Position numbers and translations under genes: made by a program
Notes under the pieces: model-generated
Told to the model about the DNA's origin: nothing
Seen by the model: only the letters and a program-made list of their open reading frames with translations
Database searches by the model: none
Source: Rhizobium sp. AC27/96
Lineage (GTDB): Bacteria > Pseudomonadota > Alphaproteobacteria > Rhizobiales > Rhizobiaceae
DNA: 64,000 nt
Assembly (NCBI RefSeq): GCF_001692325.1
Contig: NZ_LXKN01000073.1
Span: forward strand, 124,001-188,000
Direction: 5' to 3'
Shown: positions 1 through 9,035 of the stretch, one piece after another
How the letters are laid out: every line of letters begins with the position of its first letter
Position numbering within the stretch: position 1 is the first letter of the stretch

Positions 1-2
1 CA

Positions 3-833
3 TCGGCAACGCCGGAAACGCTTGCCGTGCTAAGGCACGATATGGGCCTCGACCAGCCGCTGATCGTGCGCTACGGGCAGTGGCTTGCCGGTGCTCTGAC
101 CGGCGATCTCGGCAAGTCCTATACCTATGGTGTCCCCGTCGCTGGCCTGATTGCCGAGCGGCTTGCCGTCACCTTGCCGCTCGCAGCCCTCGCAGTCATA
201 CTTTCTGTCCTTATCGCCGTTCCCCTTGGCGTTGCGGCTGCCGCAAGACGCGGCGGCGTCTTCGATATCCTCGCCACGCTGTTTTCGCAGATGGGCATTG
301 CCGTGCCCGGCTTCTGGGTCGGGTTGCTGCTGGTGCTGCTGTTTGCAACCTCGCTCGGCTGGATGCCGGCCGGCGGCTTTCCCGGCTGGGGCAATGGGCT
401 CTGGCCGGCGATGAAATCGCTGGTATTGCCAGCCGTCGCCCTTGCGCTACCACAGGCGGCGGTGCTGACAAGGGTCACGCGCTCGGCCGTGCTCGACACG
501 CTGCATGAGGATTTTGCTCGCACGGCGCTTGCCAAGGGTCTCTCTCGAAGCCAAGTGCTCTGGGGGCATGTGGTGCCGAATGCTTTGGTGCCGGTGCTGA
601 CCATTCTCGGGCTGCAATTCACCTTTCTGGTCGCCGGCGCGGTGCTGATCGAAAACGTCTTCACCCTGCCCGGCCTCGGCCGTCTCGCCTATCAGGCGCT
701 CAGCCAGCGCGACATCATCGTGCTGCAGGATGTCGTGCTGTTCTTTGCCGGCCTTGTCATCGTCGTGAACTTTCTGGTGGATCTGTCCTATCTCGTGATC
801 GATCCCCGGCTTCGGGCTGGAGGCGCGCGATGA
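3..833 (+). CDS. Peptide-type ABC transporter permease (DppB/OppB family), 5' end outside window
   Basis: This is an inner-membrane permease of a binding-protein-dependent importer for peptides, nickel or similar solutes. The frame is open from the first bases of the window and reads family sequence upstream of the first possible start (GTG at 27), so the N-terminus lies outside. Several hydrophobic segments are visible, and the cytoplasmic loop that contacts the ATPase has the expected shape (EDFARTALAKGLS near residues 160-172). The stop overlaps the ATG of the next permease by 4 bases, so the two genes are translationally coupled. The substrate cannot be told from the permease; the binding protein and ATPases are not in the window. 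Confidence 0.93.
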   Translation, partial: SATPETLAVLRHDMGLDQPLIVRYGQWLAGALTGDLGKSYTYGVPVAGLIAERLAVTLPLAALAVILSVLIAVPLGVAAAARRGGVFDILATLFSQMGIAVPGFWVGLLLVLLFATSLGWMPAGGFPGWGNGLWPAMKSLVLPAVALALPQAAVLTRVTRSAVLDTLHEDFARTALAKGLSRSQVLWGHVVPNALVPVLTILGLQFTFLVAGAVLIENVFTLPGLGRLAYQALSQRDIIVLQDVVLFFAGLVIVVNFLVDLSYLVIDPRLRAGGAR

Positions 834-1693
834 GCATCACCGAAAGCGCCGCCGCCCGCCCCTCCCGCTCTCGTTTTCGTGGGCTTCGCCGTGCCAACCT
901 GATCGTCGGGGCAATCATCATCCTCGCCCTTGTCGGCGTCGCCATTCTCTCGCTGTTCTGGACGCCGGTGCCGCCGGCGAAGATGCAGATCCTCCACAAA
1001 CTGCAGCCGCCCTTCGGCTTCGGGCTTCTCGGCACGGATCAGCTTGGCCATGACGTGCTGTCGATGCTGATGGTCGGCTGCTGGAATTCGCTGTCGATCT
1101 CGGTCCTGGCGGTCGCCATCGGCGGTACGCTCGGGACGATCGTCGGCGTTACCGCGGCGGCGCAACGCGGCATTTTCGAAGCACTTGTTATGCGTGCCTG
1201 CGATGTGGTCTTCGCACTGCCGCCCATCCTCTCGGCGATGATTCTCGGCGCGTTTCTCGGGACGGGGCGGACAACCGCAATTCTGGCGATCGCCGTTTTC
1301 ATGGTGCCCGTGTTCGCCCGCGTCTCCCTCGGCTCGGCGCTACAGGCCTGGAGCCGTGACTATGTGCTGGCCGCGCGCGCCATCGGCAACACCCAATTTT
1401 CCATCACAATGCGCCATGTGCTGCCGAACATCATCAGCGGCATTATCGTGCAGGCGACGATCCAGCTCGGGCTGGCGATCCTGACAGAGGCCGGGCTCGC
1501 CTTTCTGGGCCTCAGCGTGCCGCCGCCGGAGCCGACCTGGGGGCGGATGCTCGCCGATGCCCAGACCTATTTCCATGCCGCGCCGTGGCTCGCCCTCCTC
1601 CCGGGCCTTGCCATTGCGCTCTCCGTCCTCGGCTTCAACTTGCTCGGCGGCGGCCTGCGTGACCTTCTCGACCCCCGCGAGACGGCGCGCTGA
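830..1693 (+). CDS. Peptide-type ABC transporter permease (DppC/OppC family)
   Basis: This is the second membrane subunit of the same importer, 287 residues, the normal size for the family. It has a short basic N-terminal tail, a first membrane helix near residues 24-45, a periplasmic loop containing the LLGTDQLGHDVLS segment typical of DppC/OppC, and five further helices. The ATPase-contact loop (RDYVLAARAIGNTQ) lies near residues 180-194. It overlaps the upstream permease by ATGA and is followed 23 bases later by an amidase gene on the same strand, which suggests one transcript for uptake and hydrolysis of an amide or peptide-like compound. The coupling to the amidase is inference from spacing. 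Confidence 0.93.
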   Translation: MSITESAAARPSRSRFRGLRRANLIVGAIIILALVGVAILSLFWTPVPPAKMQILHKLQPPFGFGLLGTDQLGHDVLSMLMVGCWNSLSISVLAVAIGGTLGTIVGVTAAAQRGIFEALVMRACDVVFALPPILSAMILGAFLGTGRTTAILAIAVFMVPVFARVSLGSALQAWSRDYVLAARAIGNTQFSITMRHVLPNIISGIIVQATIQLGLAILTEAGLAFLGLSVPPPEPTWGRMLADAQTYFHAAPWLALLPGLAIALSVLGFNLLGGGLRDLLDPRETAR

Positions 1694-1716
1694 TCAAGAT
1701 ATGAAGAGTATGAACC

Positions 1717-3108
1717 ATGACCGAACCGACCGATCTTTCCATCCGTGAACTCAAGCGCAAATTCTCCGACAAGAGCCTGTCTCCCAGCGAATACTGGCTG
1801 GCGCTTGAACAGCATATCGAAGCATGGGAGCCGACCATATCGGCGCTCTATGCCTATGATCCCGAGGATGCGCGCAAGCAGGCGGCCGCCTCGACGGAGC
1901 GTTGGGCTAAGGGTGCGCCGCTGGGGCCGCTCGACGGCATTCCGGTCACGCTCAAGGAGCTGATCGCCACCAAGGGCCAGCCGGTGCCGCTCGGCACGGC
2001 CGCAGTCGAGCTCGTTCCCGCAACCGAGGATGCGCCGATCGCCGCCCGCATGCGCGAGGACGGCGCGATAATCTTCGCCAAGACCACCTGCCCCGATTAC
2101 GGCATGCTATCGTCAGGCCTTTCCAGCTTCCACAAGCTCAGCCGCAATCCTTGGGATCCCAGCCAAAATCCGGGCGGCTCCAGCGCCGGCGCGTCGGCGG
2201 CCGCCGCTGCCGGCTATGGACCGCTGCATATCGGCACGGATATCGGCGGCTCGGTGCGGCTGCCGGCCGGGTGGACCGGTATTTTCGGCTTCAAGCCGAG
2301 CCATGGCCGCATTCCGGTCGACCCCTATTATGTCGGGCGCTGCGCCGGGCCGATGACCCGCACGGTCGAGGATGCCGCCTTCTCGATGGCGACACTGTCG
2401 CGGCTGGACTGGCGCGATGGCACCAGCCTGCCGCCCGATAACATCGACTGGATGGATCTCCACATCGACGTGCGTGGCATGAAAATCGGCCTGATGCTGG
2501 ATGCCGGCTGCGGCCTGCCCGTCGACGACGAGGTGCGCGATGCGGTGGTTGCTGCCGCCAGACGCTTCGAGGAAGCAGGCGCCATCATCATCGATGTCGC
2601 ACCGGTGCTGACGCGGCAGATGCTTGATGGCCTCGATGTCTTCTGGCGCGCGCGCTTCTGGGGCGACATCGTCAGTCTCAGCGAGGAGCGCCGCAATGCG
2701 ATCCTCCCCTACATCCATACATGGGCGAAGAGCGGCGCCGATGTCAGTGGCGTCGAGGCAGTGCGCGGTTTCAACCAGACCATAGAGATGCGCAAGAGCT
2801 GCGGCAGGCTCTTCACCCAGGTGGACGCCGTGCTGTCGCCGACCAACCCGATCGTTTCCTATCCGGCCGAATGGGCCTCGCCCACCAACGACCCCGCCTT
2901 GCCCTTCGAGCACATCGCCTTCACCGTTCCCTGGAACATGTCGGAGCAGCCGGCCTCTTCGATCAATTGCGGCTTCTCTCGTTCCGGCATGCCGATCGGC
3001 CTGCAGATCGTCGGCCCGCGCTTCGGCGACATGCTCGTGCTTCGTCTGTCCAAGGCCTATGAGGACTGGACCGGCGGCGTTACCAACTGGCCGAAGAAGC
3101 CGGGATAG
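1717..3108 (+). CDS. Amidase signature family hydrolase
   Basis: This 463-residue enzyme belongs to the amidase signature family, which hydrolyses carboxamides to the acid and ammonia. The Ser-cisSer-Lys machinery is visible: Lys80 in PVTLKELIATKG, the glycine/serine-rich GGSSAG loop at 153-158 with the cis-serine, and Ser179 in TDIGGSVRLPAG as likely nucleophile. The length fits stand-alone amidases better than GatA of the tRNA amidotransferase, and no gatB or gatC is near. It lies just after the ABC permeases, so the natural substrate may be what that importer brings in. It converges on an Lrp-type regulator 21 bases downstream. The exact substrate cannot be assigned. Confidence 0.9.
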   Translation: MTEPTDLSIRELKRKFSDKSLSPSEYWLALEQHIEAWEPTISALYAYDPEDARKQAAASTERWAKGAPLGPLDGIPVTLKELIATKGQPVPLGTAAVELVPATEDAPIAARMREDGAIIFAKTTCPDYGMLSSGLSSFHKLSRNPWDPSQNPGGSSAGASAAAAAGYGPLHIGTDIGGSVRLPAGWTGIFGFKPSHGRIPVDPYYVGRCAGPMTRTVEDAAFSMATLSRLDWRDGTSLPPDNIDWMDLHIDVRGMKIGLMLDAGCGLPVDDEVRDAVVAAARRFEEAGAIIIDVAPVLTRQMLDGLDVFWRARFWGDIVSLSEERRNAILPYIHTWAKSGADVSGVEAVRGFNQTIEMRKSCGRLFTQVDAVLSPTNPIVSYPAEWASPTNDPALPFEHIAFTVPWNMSEQPASSINCGFSRSGMPIGLQIVGPRFGDMLVLRLSKAYEDWTGGVTNWPKKPG

Positions 3109-3129
3109 GCGCGACAGACGGAAAGCCGG

Positions 3130-3609
3130 CTAATCCTGCATGAGCGGCAGGGAAAGGCCGATCTTCACACGATCCATCGCGACCAGCGATTTGAACTTCG
3201 TGACATTCGGATTGTCGTGGAAAAGACGGCGGCAGAGCGCCTGATAGTCTGACATGCTCGCCACCACCACGATGAGAACGAAATCCGCTTCGCCGGTCAC
3301 CTGATAGCATTGCTGCACTTCCGATGCATCGAGGAAGCTGCGCTTTATCGCGTTTATAAGATCATAGCGCTCGTCGGCAATCTGCACTTCGACGATGATG
3401 GTGATCGGCAAAGCGACGGCCGCCGGATCAACCACCGCGATATTCGCCTGGATGACGCCATCGGCCTGCATGCGCTTGATGCGGCGCTGCACGGCCGGCG
3501 CCGATAGGTTGATCTGCTCACCAATCATGCGCTGCGGAACGGTATTGTCCCTTTGAAGAATATCGAGAATCGCCAGATCGAAATCATCAAGATCGGCGGA
3601 TTTGCGCAT
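3130..3609 (-). CDS. Lrp/AsnC family transcriptional regulator
   Basis: This 159-residue DNA-binding protein has an N-terminal AsnC-type winged helix (residues about 8-65; LDDFDLAILDILQRDNTVPQ opens the domain) and a C-terminal RAM ligand-binding domain with the family's GEADFVLIV-type strand. Such regulators sense amino acids and often control an adjacent exporter or catabolic gene. It is divergent from the EamA transporter at 3734, with 124 bases between the starts, so that exporter is the obvious candidate target (inference). An AAGGA-like Shine-Dalgarno precedes the ATG. No terminator is evident between it and the convergent amidase. Confidence 0.92.
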   Translation of the reverse strand: MRKSADLDDFDLAILDILQRDNTVPQRMIGEQINLSAPAVQRRIKRMQADGVIQANIAVVDPAAVALPITIIVEVQIADERYDLINAIKRSFLDASEVQQCYQVTGEADFVLIVVVASMSDYQALCRRLFHDNPNVTKFKSLVAMDRVKIGLSLPLMQD

Positions 3610-3733
3610 TTCAAAACATCCTTACCGCAAAGAGGAAACAAAATTGCAAGAAAGCTGGCAAAATGGAGCCAAATCCTCTTCCCGCATGTACTAGGTTTGC
3701 GCCACAAATCACCTGACTTGCAAAGGCAAAAGA

Positions 3734-4699
3734 ATGTCACGGCCAGACGCCAATTACGATACGCGCACTCCAGATCTTGGCGAAGGGACGGATATCAAAT
3801 TCTCTGCCGGCGGCAAGATGGCACCTCACGACTCGAAAGGCTTTACGCTCGGGCTGGTGGCGATGTTGCTTGCGGCGCTGGCGATGAGCATTTCGCCCAG
3901 CCTCGTGCGCCTTGCCGATGTCGGGCCTTTCGCCAGCGCATTCTGGCGCGTCTTCCTGGCCTTGCCGATCCTCTGGGTCTGGATGCGCTATGCCGAGACC
4001 TCGGAGGTTGGTGCGCCCCGCGCCAGCTTCACAATGGCCACCATCCTTGCCGGCATTGCGTTTACGGGAGATCTGCTCTTCTGGCACCTTGCCATCCTAA
4101 AGACAACGATCGCCAATGCGACCTTCTTCGCAACCATGGCGCCGCTATGGGTCGTGATCTTCGGCTGGCTGCTGCTGCGGCAAAGGGTCAGCAAAGCCAC
4201 ACTCGTCGGGCTTCTCGTCTGCCTGGCTGGCGGCACGGCGCTTGTCGTGCAGAGCCTCGCTTTCAATCCGAGCCGCGCCGTCGGCGATGGGTTAGCGATC
4301 GTTACCGGTGCCTTCTTTGGCCTCTATTTCCTGGCGGTTGGCGCGGCGCGAGGCAAGACGAATGCCGCCCGCGTAACCTTCGAGCTCAGCATCATCACCT
4401 CGGCGATCCTGTTTCTTGTCGCCATCGTTTTCGAGCCGCGGATCTTGCCGCAGTCGGTATCCGGATGGTGTGTTCTACTGGCGCTTGGCCTTATCAGCCA
4501 TGCCGGCGGTCAAGGCATGCTCTCGATAGCTCTCGGCCGTCTGCCGACGGTTTTCTCGTCGCTGGTCATTTTCCTGGAAACGATCGCCGCAGCACTTTTC
4601 GCCTGGATCCTGTTCGGTGAAAACGTCACGCTGATACAGGCCCTGGGCGGGATCATCATCGTCGCAGGCATCTGGATTGCCCGGCCGCGCACGCCGTAG
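3734..4699 (+). CDS. DMT superfamily EamA-type transporter
   Basis: This is a 321-residue inner-membrane protein with about ten hydrophobic helices in two EamA repeats (roughly residues 37-170 and 180-318), the layout of drug/metabolite exporters. The first ~30 residues are hydrophilic and unlike the family, so the real start could be the ATG at 3818; the ATG at 3734 is kept because AAAGG lies just upstream. It is divergent from an Lrp/AsnC regulator, a common pairing for amino-acid or metabolite efflux. The substrate is unknown. Confidence 0.9.
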   Translation: MSRPDANYDTRTPDLGEGTDIKFSAGGKMAPHDSKGFTLGLVAMLLAALAMSISPSLVRLADVGPFASAFWRVFLALPILWVWMRYAETSEVGAPRASFTMATILAGIAFTGDLLFWHLAILKTTIANATFFATMAPLWVVIFGWLLLRQRVSKATLVGLLVCLAGGTALVVQSLAFNPSRAVGDGLAIVTGAFFGLYFLAVGAARGKTNAARVTFELSIITSAILFLVAIVFEPRILPQSVSGWCVLLALGLISHAGGQGMLSIALGRLPTVFSSLVIFLETIAAALFAWILFGENVTLIQALGGIIIVAGIWIARPRTP

Positions 4700-4729
4700 A
4701 GCTTCACCCGATGAATGGGTGCCGCGACA

Positions 4730-4969
4730 TTACAGCGTTGCGGCGCCCTTTTGCTCGGTGTCGGCATTGAGATCGTGCAGCGCCTTTTCGATGACGCGCA
4801 AATCGTCCTGAAGGCCGTCATCGGCGCTCATCGAGCTTTCGCTGCCGGCGCGCTGGACGCCACGCGCTTCACTTTGCAATTCGCGCAGCCTGTCGATCTT
4901 GCGGCTCTTGCGAATATGGCTGTCCAGCAGAATATCCCTGACTGTCTTTTCCATGGCCGTAACGGGCAT
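4730..4969 (-). CDS. Small hypothetical protein, 79 residues
   Basis: No known family is recognised. The protein is highly charged and probably helical throughout, with no signal peptide or membrane segment; the C-terminal half contains heptad-like leucines and acidic residues. A very strong Shine-Dalgarno (AGGAGG, 8 bases before the ATG) argues that it is really translated. It lies 76 bases downstream of the NlpC/P60 gene on the same strand and may be co-transcribed with it. It converges on the EamA gene. Confidence 0.6.
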   Translation of the reverse strand: MPVTAMEKTVRDILLDSHIRKSRKIDRLRELQSEARGVQRAGSESSMSADDGLQDDLRVIEKALHDLNADTEQKGAATL

Positions 4970-5045
4970 GTGTCTTCCTCCTCTCGATAGGACATATCGA
5001 TCAAAAGGAATAACGAACGAGCGAAAAGACTGTTCCGAGCAGGGA

Positions 5046-5900
5046 TCAGCCGACGAAGCGGCGATAGCCGTTCGGCTGTTCGTAGAGCCAGCCGATGCGC
5101 TCGACGGCGGCAGCGAAATTCTCGCGCGCGACGGTCATCGTATGACCATTGGCATGGATGATCGTTTCCGAATCTTCCATCACGGCGACATGGCCTTTCC
5201 AGAAGACGAAATCGCCGCGCTTCAGCTCCTCTCGAGCGATCGGTTCGCCAAGACCAGCGGCCTGCATGTCGGTATCGCGCGGTGCTGCACGGCCCGTCAT
5301 CGCCAGTGCCAGCTGCACCAGCCCCGAGCAATCGATGCCGAGACCGGAGCGGCCGCCCCAGAGATAGGGCGTCTCGAGAAAGCGCAGGGCGACGTCGACA
5401 TAATCGCCGCCGTCATCATGACCGATCGGCTGCACATGCTTGGCGAAGATGGCGGTGCCGTCCTCCAGGACGACGTAGTGGTTGCCGCGCGCCTCGGCAG
5501 TGCCGGTGACACGGATGCGGCTGCCCATCGAGAGGATCGCAGCATGCGGCTTGCGCAGCTCCGGCTCGGGATAGAGGAAGGTGCGCTGCGGGATGACGAT
5601 GTGCGTTGCCGCCGCTGCCCCTTCCTTGATCGCACTCTCGGGAAGATAGCCGACATAGTCATCCGCCAGGGACTTTACCCAGCACCAGCCGTTGCTGCGC
5701 TCGAAAACCGTCACCTCCTCGCCCATCAGCAGTTCGGTATCGATCCCGGAAGCAAGATCAGGCTTCGGGCGCAGCGCAATAACGGGTATTGCGATCTGCG
5801 CCTTGCTGCCTTCGACGAAGCGTTCGGCTTCGACCTTGCCTCTAAGGGAGGCCTCGGCGAGGTCAGGTCTGAAAGCGTTGAGGCGGCGGTCGAGCGTCAT
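5046..5900 (-). CDS. NlpC/P60 family hydrolase with SH3-like N-terminal region
   Basis: This 284-residue cysteine peptidase-type protein is likely to act on cell-wall peptides. Residues about 35-160 form two bacterial SH3-like segments (the first around GWCWVKSLADDYVGYLPES). The C-terminal NlpC/P60 domain carries the catalytic Cys191 in GIDCSGLVQ, with His237 (WKGHVAV) and His249 (IIHANG) as the other expected residues. No signal peptide is visible, so it may be exported another way or act on recycled muropeptides in the cytoplasm. A MarR-type gene lies 15 bases upstream on the same strand, and an M17 aminopeptidase lies farther upstream beyond an inverted-repeat element. Confidence 0.88.
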   Translation of the reverse strand: MTLDRRLNAFRPDLAEASLRGKVEAERFVEGSKAQIAIPVIALRPKPDLASGIDTELLMGEEVTVFERSNGWCWVKSLADDYVGYLPESAIKEGAAAATHIVIPQRTFLYPEPELRKPHAAILSMGSRIRVTGTAEARGNHYVVLEDGTAIFAKHVQPIGHDDGGDYVDVALRFLETPYLWGGRSGLGIDCSGLVQLALAMTGRAAPRDTDMQAAGLGEPIAREELKRGDFVFWKGHVAVMEDSETIIHANGHTMTVARENFAAAVERIGWLYEQPNGYRRFVG

Positions 5901-5915
5901 GACGAGTTCCCGAAT

Positions 5916-6266
5916 TCATAGTTTGCGGCCGTGCTCGATAACGAGATCGCCGAGTTTTTCCAGATAGAGCGCGCCGGTGACGGTGCGCTTGATGATGACA
6001 TTGCGGCGATCGCGATCGTCGCGCACGCGGTCGACCAGCCCCATCTCGCCCATCGTGTCAAGCGCGCGCGTGATGACCGGCTTGGTGACGCCGAGCGTCG
6101 CGGCTAGCCCGCGCACGGTGTGCGGCGGCGGCACAAGGTAGATCTGCAGCAGGATCGCCGTCTGCCGCAGCGTCAGATCATGATCCTCGCGGCGCACCTG
6201 AGCGAGCGTCACGCCATGCCAGAGGCCGAGAGCCTGCGAGGCGGAGAGATCAAGCGGCAAGGGCAA
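5916..6266 (-). CDS. MarR family winged-helix regulator, start uncertain
   Basis: This is a short MarR-type protein: the winged helix is clear (TVRGLAATLGVTKPVITRALDTMG as recognition region, then DRDRRNVIIKRT as wing) with little beyond it. The start given is a TTG; no good ribosome binding site precedes it. The frame stays open upstream to about 6313 and the extra codons read like protein (for example GRDWNGSVTISG), but contain no ATG, GTG or TTG. The true N-terminus may therefore use a rarer start such as ATT at 6278. It is followed 15 bases later by the NlpC/P60 gene, presumably in one transcript. Confidence 0.8.
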   Translation of the reverse strand: MPLPLDLSASQALGLWHGVTLAQVRREDHDLTLRQTAILLQIYLVPPPHTVRGLAATLGVTKPVITRALDTMGEMGLVDRVRDDRDRRNVIIKRTVTGALYLEKLGDLVIEHGRKL

Positions 6267-6379
6267 CCCCGAAATCGTTACGCTACCGTTCCAGTCTCGG
6301 CCAAGATCGTGGCGGTTTCAAGGGGTGAATTTCCACATTATCCCTAGATAGACGTGACTGCGCAGTGCGTGGTGAGCGC

Positions 6380-6569
6380 ACCCCCCTCTGTCACTGTCGT
6401 GACATCTCCCCCACAAGGGGGGAGATTGGTAACTCGCGGAAACGCCTTACCTCAAGCGAACATCGAATCCGTTGGGATTGCAGTTTATTGTCTTGCGAGT
6501 GACGACCCGCATGCTCCCAACGATCTCCCCCCTTGTGAGGGAGATGTCACGACAGTGACAGAGGGGGGT
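6380..6569. repeat. ~190 bp inverted-repeat (MITE-like) intergenic element
   Basis: Two arms of 46 bases (6381-6426 and 6523-6568) are inverted copies with one mismatch, and the flanking A/T at 6380 and 6569 also pair. The 96-base centre shows no reading frame of interest. The C-run, CTCTGTCAC core and CTCCCCCACAAGGGGGGAGAT inner palindrome resemble a short repeat I know to be scattered between genes in rhizobia, which is memory rather than a search. No clear target duplication is visible. The element fills most of the 338-base gap between the MarR and M17 aminopeptidase genes and could fold into a long hairpin in RNA. Confidence 0.8.
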
Positions 6570-6604
6570 ATCAGAGTCTCGGCAAGCTCAGAACCTGATC
6601 GACC

Positions 6605-7996
6605 CTACCGCACACTCTGCCTGATATGCTGATACAACGCCCGGATCGCCTGTGCCTCGCCGCCGCCGGGCGAATGAGGCCGTTCGCTCTGCGCCCAGCC
6701 GTAAATGTCGAAATGCGCCCAGCTCGGGGTTTTCGTCACGAAACGCTTGAGGAACAGGGCGGCGGTGATCGAGCCAGCCATGCCGCCTGAGGGCGCGTTG
6801 GTGATATCGGCGAATTTGGTGCGGATATCCTTGTCGTAGCCCATGTAGAGCGGCATGCGCCACAGCGGATCGTCCGTCTCCAGGCTCGCTTCTGTGAGAT
6901 CGCGGGCGAGATCGTTGTCGTCGGTAAAGAAGGGCGGCAGGTCCGGGCCGAGCGCAACACGGGCAGCGCCGGTCAGCGTTGCCATGTCGATCATCAGGTC
7001 GGGCGCGTCCTCATCGGCATAGGCGAGCGCATCGGCCAGAATCAGCCGGCCCTCGGCATCCGTATTGTCGATCTGCACCGTCAGGCCCTTGCGGCTTTTG
7101 TAGATATCGCCGGGGCGGAATGCGTTGGCCGAAATCGAGTTCTCGACGACGGGAATGATGACGCGCAGGTCGACCTTGAGCTTGGCATCCATGATCATCA
7201 GCGCCAGGCCCATGACGTTGGCCGCGCCGCCCATGTCCTTCTTCATCAGGAGCATCGAGGATGCCGGCTTGATGTCGAGGCCGCCTGTGTCGAAGCACAC
7301 GCCCTTGCCGACCAGCGTGATGCGGCGATGGCCCTTCTTGCCCCAGCGCATTTCCAGCAGGCGCGGCGCATCGGCGCTGGCACGACCGACAGTGTGCACG
7401 AGCGGGAAATTCTCCTTCAGCAGATCGTCGCCGATGATGACCGACATCTCGGCCTTGTAGTGCTCGGCAAGCGCCCGGAAGGCGGCCTCGAGCTGTTCCG
7501 GCCCCATGTCGTTGGTCGGCGTGTTGATGAGATCGCGGGCGAGGAAGACGCCGGCAAGCTGGCGCTTGATATCGGCGGCATCGGCGTCACGCGGGATCAT
7601 CAGCGTCGGTGCCGCCGCCTTTTCCGATTTGTAGCGATCGAAGCGGTAGCTACCGAGACCAAAGCCAAGCGAAAGCCGGTTCGCCGTCAGCGGCGCCGTC
7701 TCGATATGCCAGTCGCCCGCCGGCAGGCTGCGCGCCAGCCTGCCCGTCAGGAAGGGTTGCTCTGATGGGTTAGAGCCGAGGCCAAACAGTGCGCCGCCGA
7801 GATGACCTTCGGCTGTCGGTATCAGGAGCAGGGAGCCGCTATCCGCCTTGTAGCCGGCCTTGCGAGCCCAATCGAGCGCGATGGGATCGATGGTGCCGGT
7901 TTCTATGTGTGCCGGCGTGACGGCAAAGATCGGCAGCGTTGCGCCACCCTTCGAATTGAAGGGCGTCGCGCGCTCGATGAACTGATAGGGGGCCAT
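6605..7996 (-). CDS. M17 family leucyl aminopeptidase
   Basis: This 463-residue cytosolic metallo-aminopeptidase removes N-terminal residues from peptides. The C-terminal catalytic domain has the M17 signature NTDAEGRLILADAL (about residues 311-324), which supplies metal ligands, and the preceding GKGVCFDTGGLDIKP block that carries the catalytic lysine region. The N-terminal ~160 residues form the smaller, variable domain. An AAAGGATA site precedes the ATG. Rhizobia often carry a second, shorter M17 enzyme besides PepA; this looks like that type. The 3' end abuts the inverted-repeat element. Confidence 0.92.
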   Translation of the reverse strand: MAPYQFIERATPFNSKGGATLPIFAVTPAHIETGTIDPIALDWARKAGYKADSGSLLLIPTAEGHLGGALFGLGSNPSEQPFLTGRLARSLPAGDWHIETAPLTANRLSLGFGLGSYRFDRYKSEKAAAPTLMIPRDADAADIKRQLAGVFLARDLINTPTNDMGPEQLEAAFRALAEHYKAEMSVIIGDDLLKENFPLVHTVGRASADAPRLLEMRWGKKGHRRITLVGKGVCFDTGGLDIKPASSMLLMKKDMGGAANVMGLALMIMDAKLKVDLRVIIPVVENSISANAFRPGDIYKSRKGLTVQIDNTDAEGRLILADALAYADEDAPDLMIDMATLTGAARVALGPDLPPFFTDDNDLARDLTEASLETDDPLWRMPLYMGYDKDIRTKFADITNAPSGGMAGSITAALFLKRFVTKTPSWAHFDIYGWAQSERPHSPGGGEAQAIRALYQHIRQSVR

Positions 7997-8144
7997 GACT
8001 ATCCTTTGACGATGACTTCAGGGAATCGAGAGTTAACCATCTGTTAGGGTTAACAGATTATTGCTGGAGCGAACATTGCGTCGAACCTTTCCCTGTTCCG
8101 ATTCTAGGCCGGACGCAAGATTTAGGGATTCAGGGATAAGCGTC

Positions 8145-8975
8145 ATGTCCGCCGGTTCAACCACGTCTTTGCTTAGAACCTTCCTTTTCCGGGGCGCTTC
8201 GGCGGCACTTCTGGCGCTCGCACTCGCAGGCTGCTCGACAACCGGAAAAGACAGGATGACGACGGGCTCGATCCCGACGGCACCGAAGGCTGCCATCGAT
8301 AGCATGAACAGCAGCGACCTGGCACAGGCAACCGCGAGCCTCGGCAAGGCCTATGATGCCAATCCGAAAGATCGCAACGCCGGCGTCAACTATGCAAACG
8401 CCCTGCGCATGAGCGGCCGCAACGACCAGGCGCTCGCGGTGATGCAACAGGTCGCGATCAGCAATCCGACCGATCGTGAAGTGCTGGCAGCCTACGGCAA
8501 GGCGCAGGCAGCGGCAGGCCAATTGGAAGAGGCGCTGTCAACCATCGACCGCGCACAGACACCAGATCGCCCCGATTGGCGCCTCGTTTCCGCGCAGGGC
8601 GCGATCCTCGATCAGCTCGGCCGCTCCGCCGATGCACGTGGCAAATACCGCGACGCGCTGGTGCTGGCGCCCAACGAGCCGACGATCCTTTCCAACCTCG
8701 GCATGTCCTATGTGCTGACGGGTGATCTCAAGAATGCCGAAAGCTACCTCCGCTCAGCCGTCGGCCAACCCGGCGCCGATAGCCGCGTGCGGCAGAACCT
8801 GGCGCTGGTCGTCGGTCTGCAGGGCCGCTTCGCCGAAGCCGAGCAGATCGCCCGGCAGGAGTTGACGCCACAGCAGGCAAACGCCAACGTCGCCTATCTG
8901 CGCTCCATGCTGGCGCAACAGAACTCATGGCAGAAGCTCGCCGCCGGCAACGATACCAGAAAAGCCGTTCAGTAG
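8145..8975 (+). CDS. tadD: TadD-like TPR lipoprotein of the Flp pilus system
   Basis: This is a 276-residue lipoprotein. The start at 8145 is chosen because GGGATAAG lies just upstream and it gives a normal signal sequence ending in a LALAGC lipobox; a longer frame from 8061 adds 28 implausible residues. After the lipid-anchored cysteine come several tetratricopeptide repeats (about residues 60-250), e.g. PTILSNLGMSYVLTGDLKNA. In Tad systems TadD is a pilotin-like helper for secretin assembly in the outer membrane. It is convergent with a LysE gene that lies between it and tadC, so it is detached from the main pilus operon. Confidence 0.87.
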   Translation: MSAGSTTSLLRTFLFRGASAALLALALAGCSTTGKDRMTTGSIPTAPKAAIDSMNSSDLAQATASLGKAYDANPKDRNAGVNYANALRMSGRNDQALAVMQQVAISNPTDREVLAAYGKAQAAAGQLEEALSTIDRAQTPDRPDWRLVSAQGAILDQLGRSADARGKYRDALVLAPNEPTILSNLGMSYVLTGDLKNAESYLRSAVGQPGADSRVRQNLALVVGLQGRFAEAEQIARQELTPQQANANVAYLRSMLAQQNSWQKLAAGNDTRKAVQ

Positions 8976-9035
8976 AACTCTTTGGCAAGGTAAGCGGCGC
9001 TCGTTTCTGAAACCATGCGACCGCTCCTCGCGCAC

